A stretch of DNA of 64,000 bases from contig DAITBA010000020.1 of NCBI GenBank assembly GCA_036824005.1, positions 1 to 64,000 of the forward strand, given 5' to 3'. Positions 8,950 to 17,204 of this stretch are shown here, piece after piece. The notes below the pieces were generated by a model. That model was not told the DNA's origin. It searched no databases and was given only the letters and a program-made list of their open reading frames with translations. The position numbers were made by a program, and so were the translations under genes. How positions within the stretch are numbered: the first letter of the stretch is position 1; each line of letters starts with the position of its first letter. This stretch comes from DAITBA01 sp036824005 (GTDB taxonomy: Bacteria; Pseudomonadota; Gammaproteobacteria; Burkholderiales; Rhodocyclaceae).

Positions 8950-10345
8950 CTCTCATCCAGTTGCTGTGAACGTGGCTAAAATGAACGCAGTACGGTATTG
9001 CAAGCGCGAAACCAGTCAACAACATCGTTCTAAACTCGATAACTGGCGTCCCCATTACGTAGTTCGGAACCATGAACAGAACGCCAGCGAATCCAGCCTC
9101 GTAGAATCCCCGCATATCCGGTCGGATGTGGCCGCGCTTCGAATGCACAAACACAACGTACGCAACAGCGATGCCTGTCAATATCAAAAGCCCGACTAGG
9201 CCGGTCTTGAGCCACACATGAACGACGCCACTATGGACGAAGTCATACACGCCACCATGGAAATCGAGCCCTCGCCCGTCATACCGAGCCCATGTGCCGG
9301 CACCCAGGAGCCAGTGATCCTTGATCGTACCGAAGGCCATCTCGAGTTCTGCGAGTCGCCCGACCGACCCTTCTCCTCGATTGCTGAACAGATCGTGAAA
9401 TAGATTCTCCAGTCCACCGGATCTCGACCCAACCTTTTCAAGTCTGTCAAGCAAAATAACGATCACGGCCGGAACCGTTATCAGTACCGCCCCGGTCGCA
9501 TACCACACACGTCGAACACCAGGCTGCAGCAATACGAAGAACGCGCTCGCGAGCACCAACCCGCCGAGGTTCGTGCGACGATATGAAAACACGACAATAA
9601 ACACCTCAACCAACAGCACGATTGCATAGAACACTTTCTCGCCTAAACGCATTGACTTCGAGTCGAATGATAATCTCCATGCCGAATAGAATGCAGCAAT
9701 CACGGCGATCAAGCTGTCATTGACATCAAAGAACGTGAGAGTGACGTCAAGTCTTTCGACGGTCGCGTACACATTCGCGGGATCCCCCCCGAACAAGGCG
9801 AAGCGAATGATTCCGAACATCCCTCGTGCCAGTGCGCATACCACGAAGACGTCGATAAGCCGCCGCAAGTCGCGCTCGTTGTCGAAGAGATGCAGCATGA
9901 TGTACACCATTACGCTCATGTTCAATACATTTAGTACACCTCTGTATGAAAGCGCGTCCAACACTGGCACATCTAGGAGCACTGCGGCGAGGATGTGCCC
10001 AGCGAAGAAGACGTTGAAGGCCAGAAGGTACTTGTACAGGTTACAAGTCTGTCTCGGCACATCCCGGAACATGTATGTCACGGCGAGAACCAGTGCAAGG
10101 CCCCAGAGATAGATATTCACTAGTGAAAAGTGAAGTTGCCCTACGCCACGCGAATAGACATTAGCTGTCCCCGCTTCCTTCAAGCCCCAGTGGGTATCAG
10201 TGAAGAACAGGAGAACCGCAAGCAGCGGATAAAACGCCACTTTTGGCGCGCTTACCCCGACCCCAAACGCCACCACGATGCCCGCTACGAAAGCTAGCAT
10301 GACACCAAGTAATACTCCGTAGAAAACGATTTCCCCGAATTCCAT
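8930..10345 (-). CDS. O-antigen ligase/polymerase-like membrane protein (Wzy candidate)
   Basis: This inner-membrane protein of 471 residues has many hydrophobic segments and one large periplasmic loop in its second half. After the loop comes HSGVVHVWLKTGLVGLL, which matches the conserved His-and-Gly region of the Wzy_C/WaaL family. It should polymerise repeat units delivered by the flippase. The frame extends upstream to 10417, but those 24 codons look like leader. The ATG at 10345 opens directly into the first helix (MEFGEIVFYGVLLGVML) and is preferred. The ligase and polymerase cannot be separated by sequence; the context (EpsE/F/G, Wzx) argues for polymerase. Confidence 0.8.
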   Translation of the reverse strand: MEFGEIVFYGVLLGVMLAFVAGIVVAFGVGVSAPKVAFYPLLAVLLFFTDTHWGLKEAGTANVYSRGVGQLHFSLVNIYLWGLALVLAVTYMFRDVPRQTCNLYKYLLAFNVFFAGHILAAVLLDVPVLDALSYRGVLNVLNMSVMVYIMLHLFDNERDLRRLIDVFVVCALARGMFGIIRFALFGGDPANVYATVERLDVTLTFFDVNDSLIAVIAAFYSAWRLSFDSKSMRLGEKVFYAIVLLVEVFIVVFSYRRTNLGGLVLASAFFVLLQPGVRRVWYATGAVLITVPAVIVILLDRLEKVGSRSGGLENLFHDLFSNRGEGSVGRLAELEMAFGTIKDHWLLGAGTWARYDGRGLDFHGGVYDFVHSGVVHVWLKTGLVGLLILTGIAVAYVVFVHSKRGHIRPDMRGFYEAGFAGVLFMVPNYVMGTPVIEFRTMLLTGFALAIPYCVHFSHVHSNWMRDARAYT

Positions 10346-10712
10346 TACGCCGAATGTTTGTATGCTCGCGGCACGATGCGCAGACCCGAGAACCAAGGTC
10401 AGACACGCACCGCACAAATTGAAGAGGTACTAACCGCGTGTGGGAAGATGATACGTCAGATGCAATCCTGCGCCTCGTGACGCACATCTCAGAAGACACT
10501 GCCGCGCGGACGAGTCGCGACTGAACGTGCAGACTTTGCCCCTGTGCGTGTCACTTCGACGCTCTTGCACTCCGCGCCGCTGCCGCCACCGCCACACGCC
10601 AGCGGCAACCGCGACAAGCCTTCCTACAACAATTGCCTGACTCTGCCGTTTCCCTCGCGCGCATGAAACAAAAACACCGCAACCGTCGGACATCGGCGGC
10701 GTGCGCTAACTA
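10346..10712. other. 367-bp non-coding stretch between wzy and fcl
   Basis: No supported gene, RNA or terminator is seen here. A minus-strand frame of 87 codons (10430-10693) encodes a short hydrophobic stretch followed by WRWRQRR, then runs on into arginine-rich sequence with no similarity I recognise; it is treated as spurious. The stretch may hold a promoter for the wzy-wzx-glycosyltransferase half of the run, but no convincing -35/-10 pair stands out. Confidence 0.5.
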
Positions 10713-11675
10713 TCAAGCTGGCGCAGTGGCACTCGTAGCGTAGCTTTCGTAGGCCAATTCGATGCCTCTTCGCAGAGGCGTCGTCGCTCTCCATCCAGCA
10801 TTCGCCAAGCGCGACACATCCAACAACTTGCGCGGCGTTCCATCCGGCTTCGTGGAGTCGAATACGAGCTCCCCCCTAAAACCAACGACATCCTTGATCA
10901 ATTCTGCCAGTTCGCGAATCGTGACATCTACGCCGGTTCCAACATTGAATATGCCACCTGTAGCACCCTGTTCCATGAGGAACACACAAGCATCCGCCAT
11001 GTCGTCGACATAGAGAAACTCTCGCCTTGGGGTTCCCGATCCCCACACCTCTAATCCTCGCTCACCGCTGAGCTTTGCTTCGTGGGCCTTGCGAAGCAGC
11101 GCGGGCAGCACGTGGCTATTCTGTAGATCGTAGTTGTCGTTCGGACCATACAGGTTAGTAGGCATTACGCTGACGTACTGCGTTCCATACTGCCGATTGT
11201 AAGCCTCGCATAGCTTTATGCCGGCGATCTTCGCAATTGCATAGGGTTCGTTGGTTTGCTCTAACGGACCCGTCAGCAAGTATTCCTCCTTGATTGGCTG
11301 CGGACACTCACGGGGATAGATACAGCTTGAACCGAGAAACATGAGCTTGTCTATCCCCGCCGCATACGCGGCATGAATTATGTTGGCTTCGATCATCAAA
11401 TTCTGATAAATGAACTCCGCACGAAAGGTGTTATTCGCATGAATGCCGCCTACCTTTGCAGCAGCCAGGAAAATGTAGTCTGGTTGCTCGCGATTCAGGA
11501 AGTCCATAACGGCCGACTGCGCGGTGAGATCAAGCTCTCCGTGCGAACGTGTAATGATCTTCTTATAGCCCCCGCTCGATAGCCGGCGCAGGAGTGCAGA
11601 CCCCACCATACCTCCGTGCCCCGCCACGTAGATCTTCGCACCGCGTAGATCGACGCTTGCATTGCCCGCGTTCAT
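10713..11675 (-). CDS. fcl: GDP-L-fucose synthase
   Basis: This enzyme epimerises and reduces GDP-4-keto-6-deoxy-mannose to GDP-L-fucose with NADPH. The 320-residue SDR protein shows the cofactor loop GHGGMVGSAL near residue 15, the catalytic Ser in GSSCIYP and the YAIAK Tyr/Lys pair. PTNLYGPNDNYD and the C-terminal KPDGTPRKLLD motif are typical of WcaG/Fcl. The gene lies three bases downstream of gmd, which supplies its substrate, so the two are surely cotranscribed. It predicts fucose, or another sugar derived from GDP-fucose, in the polymer. Confidence 0.95.
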   Translation of the reverse strand: MNAGNASVDLRGAKIYVAGHGGMVGSALLRRLSSGGYKKIITRSHGELDLTAQSAVMDFLNREQPDYIFLAAAKVGGIHANNTFRAEFIYQNLMIEANIIHAAYAAGIDKLMFLGSSCIYPRECPQPIKEEYLLTGPLEQTNEPYAIAKIAGIKLCEAYNRQYGTQYVSVMPTNLYGPNDNYDLQNSHVLPALLRKAHEAKLSGERGLEVWGSGTPRREFLYVDDMADACVFLMEQGATGGIFNVGTGVDVTIRELAELIKDVVGFRGELVFDSTKPDGTPRKLLDVSRLANAGWRATTPLRRGIELAYESYATSATAPA

Positions 11676-11678
11676 TGC

Positions 11679-12794
11679 CTACTCGTGGTAGTCGTAGGAC
11701 GGATAACCATGCCGGCGGACCAGCGCGTCCCGCTCGGCAGCACGATAGTCCTCCATGACCATTTCACTGACCAATTGCTCGAAACTGGTTCGCGGTACCC
11801 ATCCCAGCTTACGCTTTGCCTTCGTTGCGTCTCCCAGTAGAGTCTCAACTTCAGTGGGCCGGAAATACCGCGGGTCCACGCGCACAATGGCCTGCCCGGG
11901 CATGACTACTGCCGGCGCACTTTCGGTCTTTGCCACGACGCCGACTTCTTCCACCCCACTTCCTTTCCACTCGATCGTCATGCCAAGCCGCCGCGCTGCG
12001 ATCTCGACAAACTGACGGACACTGTACTGGTGCCCTGTGGCAATTACAAAATCTTCCGCTTGATCTTGTTGCAACATCAGCCACTGCATTTCCACGTAGT
12101 CACGCGCATGACCCCAATCGCGCTTTGCATCCATGTTGCCCAGGTATAGGCAGTCCTGCAGCCCAAGCTTTATGCGCGCGAGCGCTCGTGTAATTTTCCG
12201 CGTCACAAAGGTCTCGCCGCGAACTGGCGACTCGTGGTTAAACAAAATGCCGTTGCACGCGTACATCCCGTAGGCCTCGCGGTAATTGACAGTTATCCAG
12301 TATGCGTACAGCTTGGCGACCGCATACGGACTGCGAGGATAGAATGGTGTCGTCTCCCTCTGCGGGATCTCCTGAACTAGCCCATAGAGCTCGGACGTCG
12401 ACGCTTGGTAAAACCGAGTCTTCTTTTCAAGGCGTAGAATTCTGATTGCTTCCAAGAGACGCAGTGCTCCGAGTGCATCCGAATTCGCCGTGTACTCGGG
12501 CTCCTCGAATGAAACGGCAACATGACTTTGCGCCGCAAGGTTATACAGTTCATCGGGCTGCACAATCTGCAGTATGCGAACGAGGCTGCTTGAATCCGTC
12601 ATATCGCCATAATGCAGTATGAATCGCCGGTCTCTGACATGTGGATCCTGATAAAGGTGATCGATGCGGTCCGTATTGAAGAGAGATGTACGGCGTTTAA
12701 TGCCATGCACCTCGTACCCTTTATTGAGCAGAAACTCCGCCAAATAGGACCCGTCCTGACCAGTGATCCCGGTGATAAGTGCGACTTTGTTCAT
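11679..12794 (-). CDS. gmd: GDP-mannose 4,6-dehydratase
   Basis: This enzyme converts GDP-D-mannose to GDP-4-keto-6-deoxy-D-mannose. The 371-residue extended SDR begins with the NADP loop GITGQDGSYLAEFL and has the STSELYG segment and the YAVAKLYAYW Tyr/Lys pair. Length and motifs are those of bacterial Gmd. Together with manC and fcl in the same run it completes GDP-mannose to GDP-fucose. It lies about 110 bp downstream of epsG, a gap without an obvious terminator. Confidence 0.96.
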   Translation of the reverse strand: MNKVALITGITGQDGSYLAEFLLNKGYEVHGIKRRTSLFNTDRIDHLYQDPHVRDRRFILHYGDMTDSSSLVRILQIVQPDELYNLAAQSHVAVSFEEPEYTANSDALGALRLLEAIRILRLEKKTRFYQASTSELYGLVQEIPQRETTPFYPRSPYAVAKLYAYWITVNYREAYGMYACNGILFNHESPVRGETFVTRKITRALARIKLGLQDCLYLGNMDAKRDWGHARDYVEMQWLMLQQDQAEDFVIATGHQYSVRQFVEIAARRLGMTIEWKGSGVEEVGVVAKTESAPAVVMPGQAIVRVDPRYFRPTEVETLLGDATKAKRKLGWVPRTSFEQLVSEMVMEDYRAAERDALVRRHGYPSYDYHE

Positions 12795-12903
12795 GACAAT
12801 TTATTGCGATAAGGGTTGGGGGAATACACAATACCAATGACGAGCCAGCAACGTTACGAAACACTACTCTGAATCTCGCGCGCCTAATTGCCCTCGGTAT
12901 GCG

Positions 12904-13794
12904 CTAGAACTCATTCATTACAGTACCAAGGACCCTGATCCGTGCACTCGCCAACTCATTGACGAATGATTTTACTGTGTTGATTCGTGTATGGTCCTTC
13001 CGTACCAGCATAAGTGCCGCCCCCGTTGCCAGGCATGCGGCCTGTGCATCCGCGTATCTCTCTCTCGCGGGTGTGTCAACGATAATCACGCTGAACTCAT
13101 TTGCCATTTCCGAAAGAAGCCGCTGAAAGAGTGGCCGTGTCAGCAGTTCCTGCGGATTAGGCGGGATGGCGCCGGCCGGCAGCACTGACAAATCTCTGAA
13201 GGAGGGTACGCGCTGTATGGATTCCGCGTCCCCCCGTCCAGACAAGACCGCAGACAATCCGCTACGATTGTCGAGCTTGAAGAACTCGTGCTGGCGGGGG
13301 CTGCGCAAATCGGCATCGATTAACAGCGTACGTTGCCCAAGTTGCGAGAACAGCACAGCCAAGTTAGCCGCCATGTAGCTTCGCCCCTCGCCACGCGAAG
13401 GGCTGACGACCGAAAGCGCGCGCCCCCCCTCCTCTACGCCAAACCATCGGAGCGTAAGCTGGCTGCGGAGTGCCCTTAGCGCCTCAACCTGATCGCTAAA
13501 CGGTTGGTACGCGGCCACGACATCTGGGCTAATCTCCGAATCACCCGGCACCAGGTATGGGTAGTCAAACTGGTGTGCCAGTGCAAGCTGCAGATCGGCC
13601 TCAGTGATGAGCCCAAGCTTTAGCGCGGCATCACCGAATCGCAGCCCTTGTTCCCGCTGCACGTTGAGAACGCGTTCTGCTTCCTCAAGCGTCAGCTTGC
13701 CCGCATCTATCAGAATTGCCCCTAAGAAGCGTCCCTTTGTACCGCTCAGAGGCCCATCAAACACCGGGATTACATTCGACCGTTCTGGCGTCAT
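12904..13794 (-). CDS. epsG: EpsG-type chain-length ATPase / putative tyrosine kinase
   Basis: This 296-residue protein is the cytoplasmic ATPase partner of EpsF in polymer length control. Residues 20-80 form a small domain like the N-terminal domain of type II secretion ATPases (FLGAILIDAGKLTLEEAERVL). The BY-kinase-like domain follows, with Walker A' LLIDADLR at 157-164 and Walker B VIIVDTP at 236-242. The Walker A segment reads GEGRS at 135-139, with Arg where the family usually has the phosphate-binding Lys. The C-terminus ends NEF with no tyrosine cluster. Kinase activity is therefore uncertain, and an ATPase or scaffold role is possible. It starts 14 bases after epsF. Confidence 0.9.
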   Translation of the reverse strand: MTPERSNVIPVFDGPLSGTKGRFLGAILIDAGKLTLEEAERVLNVQREQGLRFGDAALKLGLITEADLQLALAHQFDYPYLVPGDSEISPDVVAAYQPFSDQVEALRALRSQLTLRWFGVEEGGRALSVVSPSRGEGRSYMAANLAVLFSQLGQRTLLIDADLRSPRQHEFFKLDNRSGLSAVLSGRGDAESIQRVPSFRDLSVLPAGAIPPNPQELLTRPLFQRLLSEMANEFSVIIVDTPARERYADAQAACLATGAALMLVRKDHTRINTVKSFVNELASARIRVLGTVMNEF

Positions 13795-13808
13795 ATGCGT
13801 TGTACTCC

Positions 13809-15245
13809 CTAGCTCGTCGCACCGGAACTCACCCCGGGAAGGCGCGGCAAGTCGTTGATCATCGGTAACCTTGGCGCAGCGGCGACTCCTTGCCCCCTAC
13901 CAACCACCGCCAAAACTGGCAAGTTAACCATGTCAGCCAAGTCAGACAACTCCCGGACTCGGCGGTCAGTCCGCTCCAACATGGACGCAAGGACCAGCCC
14001 CAGGACGGTTCCAGCGAATATGGAAAGCCCAAGGTTAAGATGCAGCTTTGGACTTGATGGCAATAGCGGTTCTGATGCTTCATTAAGTATCGTAATGTTT
14101 GTCTGCGTCGCCTGGCTTTCCAAGTTGGTCTGCGCCAGCCGCTGAAGAATCAGATCGTACTCTCGCTTTGCCCCCTCAACATCACGAATCAGGAGCGACG
14201 CCTCGTCTCGTTGTTTCTTAAGCGCAAGCACCTTTGCCTTTTGAGCCTCATAGGCCGCTCTAATCTGAGCCTCGCGCTGCTGATTCGCACGGTTTGCAGT
14301 TCCGATACTCCCAGCCACCTGCGCCATCTCCAAGCTCACTCGCTCGCGCAGCGCTTTGACTTCGGCCTCAAGGCGCTGGTACTGAGGATGGTTGGGCCCC
14401 AATTGAGCACCCGATTCTTTCAGCTTTGCCTCTTGCCGCGCCAGATCAGCACGAAGGCCTTGCACCAAGGGGCTTTGAATGACTTCGGGCAATTGACCGG
14501 TCGCTCCTCCTGTCTGCCGCTGCCTTGAGTCAGACTCGGCCAAGTGCCCCTGTACAACGGTTAGTTCACTGGATAGCTGATTCAGCCTTGCATTTTCTAC
14601 ATCGAGATTCTCTTCGGTAGCAACGATGCCTTTTTGGCGTTGGAACTCCGAAAGCCGGGCTTGGGCCTTGTTTAACTTCTCCCGCACTGCTTTCGTGCGC
14701 TCGTCAAACCACGCTGCGGACTTCTTCGCAGGTTCCACCTTTAGATCCAGATCTGTCTCCATATACGCCTGCGCATACGCATTCGGCACCGCTGCTGCAA
14801 GTTTGGAATCAGATGTTGAATAGGAAATGTTGATTACATTACTCTCTTTGGCAGGCTTGATCTCCAGCTTCTTGCGTAGCATTTCGCCAATCCACATTTC
14901 GAAATCACCTCGCCCCTCGGCGCTAGTCTCCCACTTCTGCCGCAATTCGGGATCCTTGTCCAACTGAAGCGCCTTGACAACCTTGCGCGTGACCTTGTCA
15001 CTGCTCATTATCTCCATCTGGGTAGCAATGTAGCTCTGGAGAATAAGGGGAGGCAACGCGACTCCAAGCGCGACGCCAGCCACCGGGTCGACCGATTTCA
15101 CGTCGACAAGCATCGACGTGGCGGCCGAGTAAGTCTTCGGAAGCACGAGGCTCACCACCATCGTGAGCGCGACGGTGCAGACCAACGTGTACAGGACGAC
15201 CCTATACCGTGCTCGAATAATGTTGATGTATTGCCAGAATGTCAT
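13809..15245 (-). CDS. epsF: Chain-length determinant protein EpsF (Wzz/PCP family)
   Basis: This 478-residue polysaccharide copolymerase is anchored by two membrane helices, near residues 15-35 and 405-425. The N-terminus (TFWQYINIIRARYRVVLYTLV) is the Wzz domain. A long periplasmic coiled-coil region (about 170-370, rich in Ala, Glu, Gln, Lys) follows, and the Pro-containing LPSSPKLHLNLGLSIFAG motif precedes the second helix. The kinase domain found in E. coli Wzc is absent and is supplied separately by EpsG. It sits between epsE and epsG with short spacers, so the three form one functional unit linking polymerisation to export. Confidence 0.93.
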   Translation of the reverse strand: MTFWQYINIIRARYRVVLYTLVCTVALTMVVSLVLPKTYSAATSMLVDVKSVDPVAGVALGVALPPLILQSYIATQMEIMSSDKVTRKVVKALQLDKDPELRQKWETSAEGRGDFEMWIGEMLRKKLEIKPAKESNVINISYSTSDSKLAAAVPNAYAQAYMETDLDLKVEPAKKSAAWFDERTKAVREKLNKAQARLSEFQRQKGIVATEENLDVENARLNQLSSELTVVQGHLAESDSRQRQTGGATGQLPEVIQSPLVQGLRADLARQEAKLKESGAQLGPNHPQYQRLEAEVKALRERVSLEMAQVAGSIGTANRANQQREAQIRAAYEAQKAKVLALKKQRDEASLLIRDVEGAKREYDLILQRLAQTNLESQATQTNITILNEASEPLLPSSPKLHLNLGLSIFAGTVLGLVLASMLERTDRRVRELSDLADMVNLPVLAVVGRGQGVAAAPRLPMINDLPRLPGVSSGATS

Positions 15246-15269
15246 CGGAAGATCCCAGCTGTAATGTGG

Positions 15270-16091
15270 TCAAAAGAGGCTTTCGCGCAGATAGATTACG
15301 TCGTCGGCAAGAACACGGTCTTCCATCTTCGGCTCGAGCGCCTGCACCTTTCCGCCTGCGTCGCGCCGGTGAATCTTGAGACCCTTTTCCGTGCCCCTCG
15401 GTGTAACTCCCCCTCCCTGCGCCACTGCTTGCATCACGGTCATGTCACGCTCGAGACGGTAGGCGCCCGGGCGCTGCACCTCTCCATAAATGTAGTATTG
15501 CGAAGCGCGATGGACGTAGACGATGTCGCCGCCGGTTATCGTCGTATTTTCTGAGCCTTTGCCTGACTGAAACAAGGCTGGAAGATCGGTCTCCTTGCGG
15601 AAGGGTTTCCCTTCACGGGTCCCGAGGACTACGATAGAATCAGATCCAGTCGCAAGAACACCGCCTGCCAGAGCAATGGCGTCCGACACTTTCATGTTTG
15701 CGAGTTCAAGCGGATATCTACCGGGGTTCTTGACATGCCCCAGTACGGCGACCTGGCTCCCACGAACTTCAAGCACGAGCACATTGACCTGCGGTTGGAG
15801 TACAAATTTCCCATCTCGCAATTGTTTTGCGATCTTCTGTTCAGCGGCAGCGACTGGTAGCCCACCCACTTGCACGGCGCCGATGAGGGGAAACGAGATC
15901 GAGCCCGACTCGGCCACTCTCGTTTCAACGGTTAAATCCGGATTTTGAAAGACCGATATTCGAATAATGTCTCCGGGACCAAGGACATACTCTCCCTTAC
16001 CGCTCTCGGCAAAGGAAAGCTGCACAGCTAGAATATTCAGCAACGCAAATGCGATCGCGAAAAGCACTCCACGAGCGGGATTTTTTCTCAT
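15270..16091 (-). CDS. epsE: Polysaccharide export protein EpsE (Wza-like)
   Basis: This protein of 273 residues should act in or near the outer membrane as the export channel component. A signal peptide (about residues 1-28, ending SFA) is followed by the poly-export domain (YVLGPGDIIRISVFQNPDLT) and two SLBB domains (VLGHVKNPGRYPL and YIYGEVQRPGAYRLERDMT). There is no lipobox cysteine, unlike E. coli Wza. The open frame extends 68 codons upstream, but the ATG at 16091, with GGGAGA six bases before it, gives the signal peptide and is clearly the start. EpsF and EpsG follow directly. Confidence 0.93.
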   Translation of the reverse strand: MRKNPARGVLFAIAFALLNILAVQLSFAESGKGEYVLGPGDIIRISVFQNPDLTVETRVAESGSISFPLIGAVQVGGLPVAAAEQKIAKQLRDGKFVLQPQVNVLVLEVRGSQVAVLGHVKNPGRYPLELANMKVSDAIALAGGVLATGSDSIVVLGTREGKPFRKETDLPALFQSGKGSENTTITGGDIVYVHRASQYYIYGEVQRPGAYRLERDMTVMQAVAQGGGVTPRGTEKGLKIHRRDAGGKVQALEPKMEDRVLADDVIYLRESLF

Positions 16092-16361
16092 ATCGGTCTC
16101 CCAATGCAGGACGGTAGGCACAAAACCAAATGTCATGGAACAGTGAGAATCACGCACAACGGCCACGATCGACGGGAAGGGCCCAAGGCTCAGGGCAGCG
16201 CAATTGCATGCGACAAGCACACTACCTCTGCCGCCAAAACCTGGCCGTGAAGTAGTTCCGACCCATGCCAATGCCGGCGCGCCAACCACCACCACTCACC
16301 TTGCAGTCTAATGGCTCCAATCGTTTGCCGATCATACCGTAGCGAAAACTAAGCCATTAAT
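16092..16361 (-). promoter_or_regulatory. Leader of epsE with a possible promoter
   Basis: These 270 bases separate the deacetylase gene from epsE and hold no supported gene. On the minus strand a TATGAT at 16336-16331 could be a -10 box, with a poor -35 (TTAATG) 18 bases further up. If it is used, epsE has an untranslated leader of about 230 bases. The promoter is inferred from these weak matches only. Confidence 0.3.
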
Positions 16362-17075
16362 CTACTTCATTAAAGCATACTGTTTGAGAAAATCCGTATA
16401 GGTTGGGCTAAGCAAGAAGTCGTAATCCTGATCTTTGCCTGGATGGGTCATCAGTTCTATGACCTCGCCGGGCACGGCCGGCCTCTCCGAACAGAAGCGA
16501 TCAAGGTGAGAGAAATACTTGACGGTCGTCGCGCGATGCACGTGCAATAGGTACCTGTTCACCAAGAAACGATACGCGCGCTTGTGCGGACTACCAGGAT
16601 ACAGAACGTTTCCCGAAACCCTCAGTCGCCTAGCACGATACTCAACCGCTAGGGGTGCGACAATTCTGGCAAGGGGGAAGTAGGTATGGACATGATGATG
16701 CGAGTCAATATGGTCAAGCGCCATGCCAGCACTCACATAGCGATCGATTTGTGCACGCAATTCAGTTTGCGCGACTGAGAGATACCGATGGTCCGACCAC
16801 AGCAAATCGTGCTTCCAAAACAGCCGCGACTCCCCATATACGCTCCGGAATCCATCGGCGGCCGGCACCCCCTCATCAAGGTCCAAGTGAATGCCGAGTC
16901 GTGGCTTGCTGTCCCGCGTGCGATACCAGCGCACCACTTCCTCGAATCCGAGCGTCGTTACCATGACCGATGCAGATGAAATCAACCCTCGGTCAAAGCA
17001 ATCCATTATGCGTTCGTTGGTCTTCGCATCCCTCCCTAGATCGTCGGCATTGACTATTATCTTTAGAATCGCCAT
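16362..17075 (-). CDS. ChbG/HpnK (YdjC) family carbohydrate deacetylase
   Basis: This 237-residue metal-dependent deacetylase removes N-acetyl groups from sugars in its characterised relatives. The metal-binding motifs are present: NADDLG near residue 10, HLDLDEG near 67 and the HIDSHHHVHTYF cluster near 121-132. No signal peptide is seen, so it probably acts in the cytoplasm on a sugar nucleotide, lipid-linked sugar or oligosaccharide. It lies between epsL and epsE, which suggests a role in tailoring an amino sugar of the repeat unit; that is inference. It could also be a salvage enzyme unrelated to the polymer. Confidence 0.85.
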   Translation of the reverse strand: MAILKIIVNADDLGRDAKTNERIMDCFDRGLISSASVMVTTLGFEEVVRWYRTRDSKPRLGIHLDLDEGVPAADGFRSVYGESRLFWKHDLLWSDHRYLSVAQTELRAQIDRYVSAGMALDHIDSHHHVHTYFPLARIVAPLAVEYRARRLRVSGNVLYPGSPHKRAYRFLVNRYLLHVHRATTVKYFSHLDRFCSERPAVPGEVIELMTHPGKDQDYDFLLSPTYTDFLKQYALMK

Positions 17076-17204
17076 TGCTGGAATGCTTTGGAACCCAGAG
17101 CTATGGTGGCTCGCCCCTTAAAGGAAGATGAGCGCACTTAGAGATGTTCTTACGCCGCCAGCAACTGCTGCCAGCGCGAGACCCCTCGTAACCGAGCACA
17201 TGCG

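Noticed and set aside
10430..10693. Frame with a hydrophobic stretch and WRWRQRR resembling a PEP-CTERM tail
   Set aside because: No Pro-Glu-Pro motif, no stop after the arginines, no signal peptide and no ribosome site.
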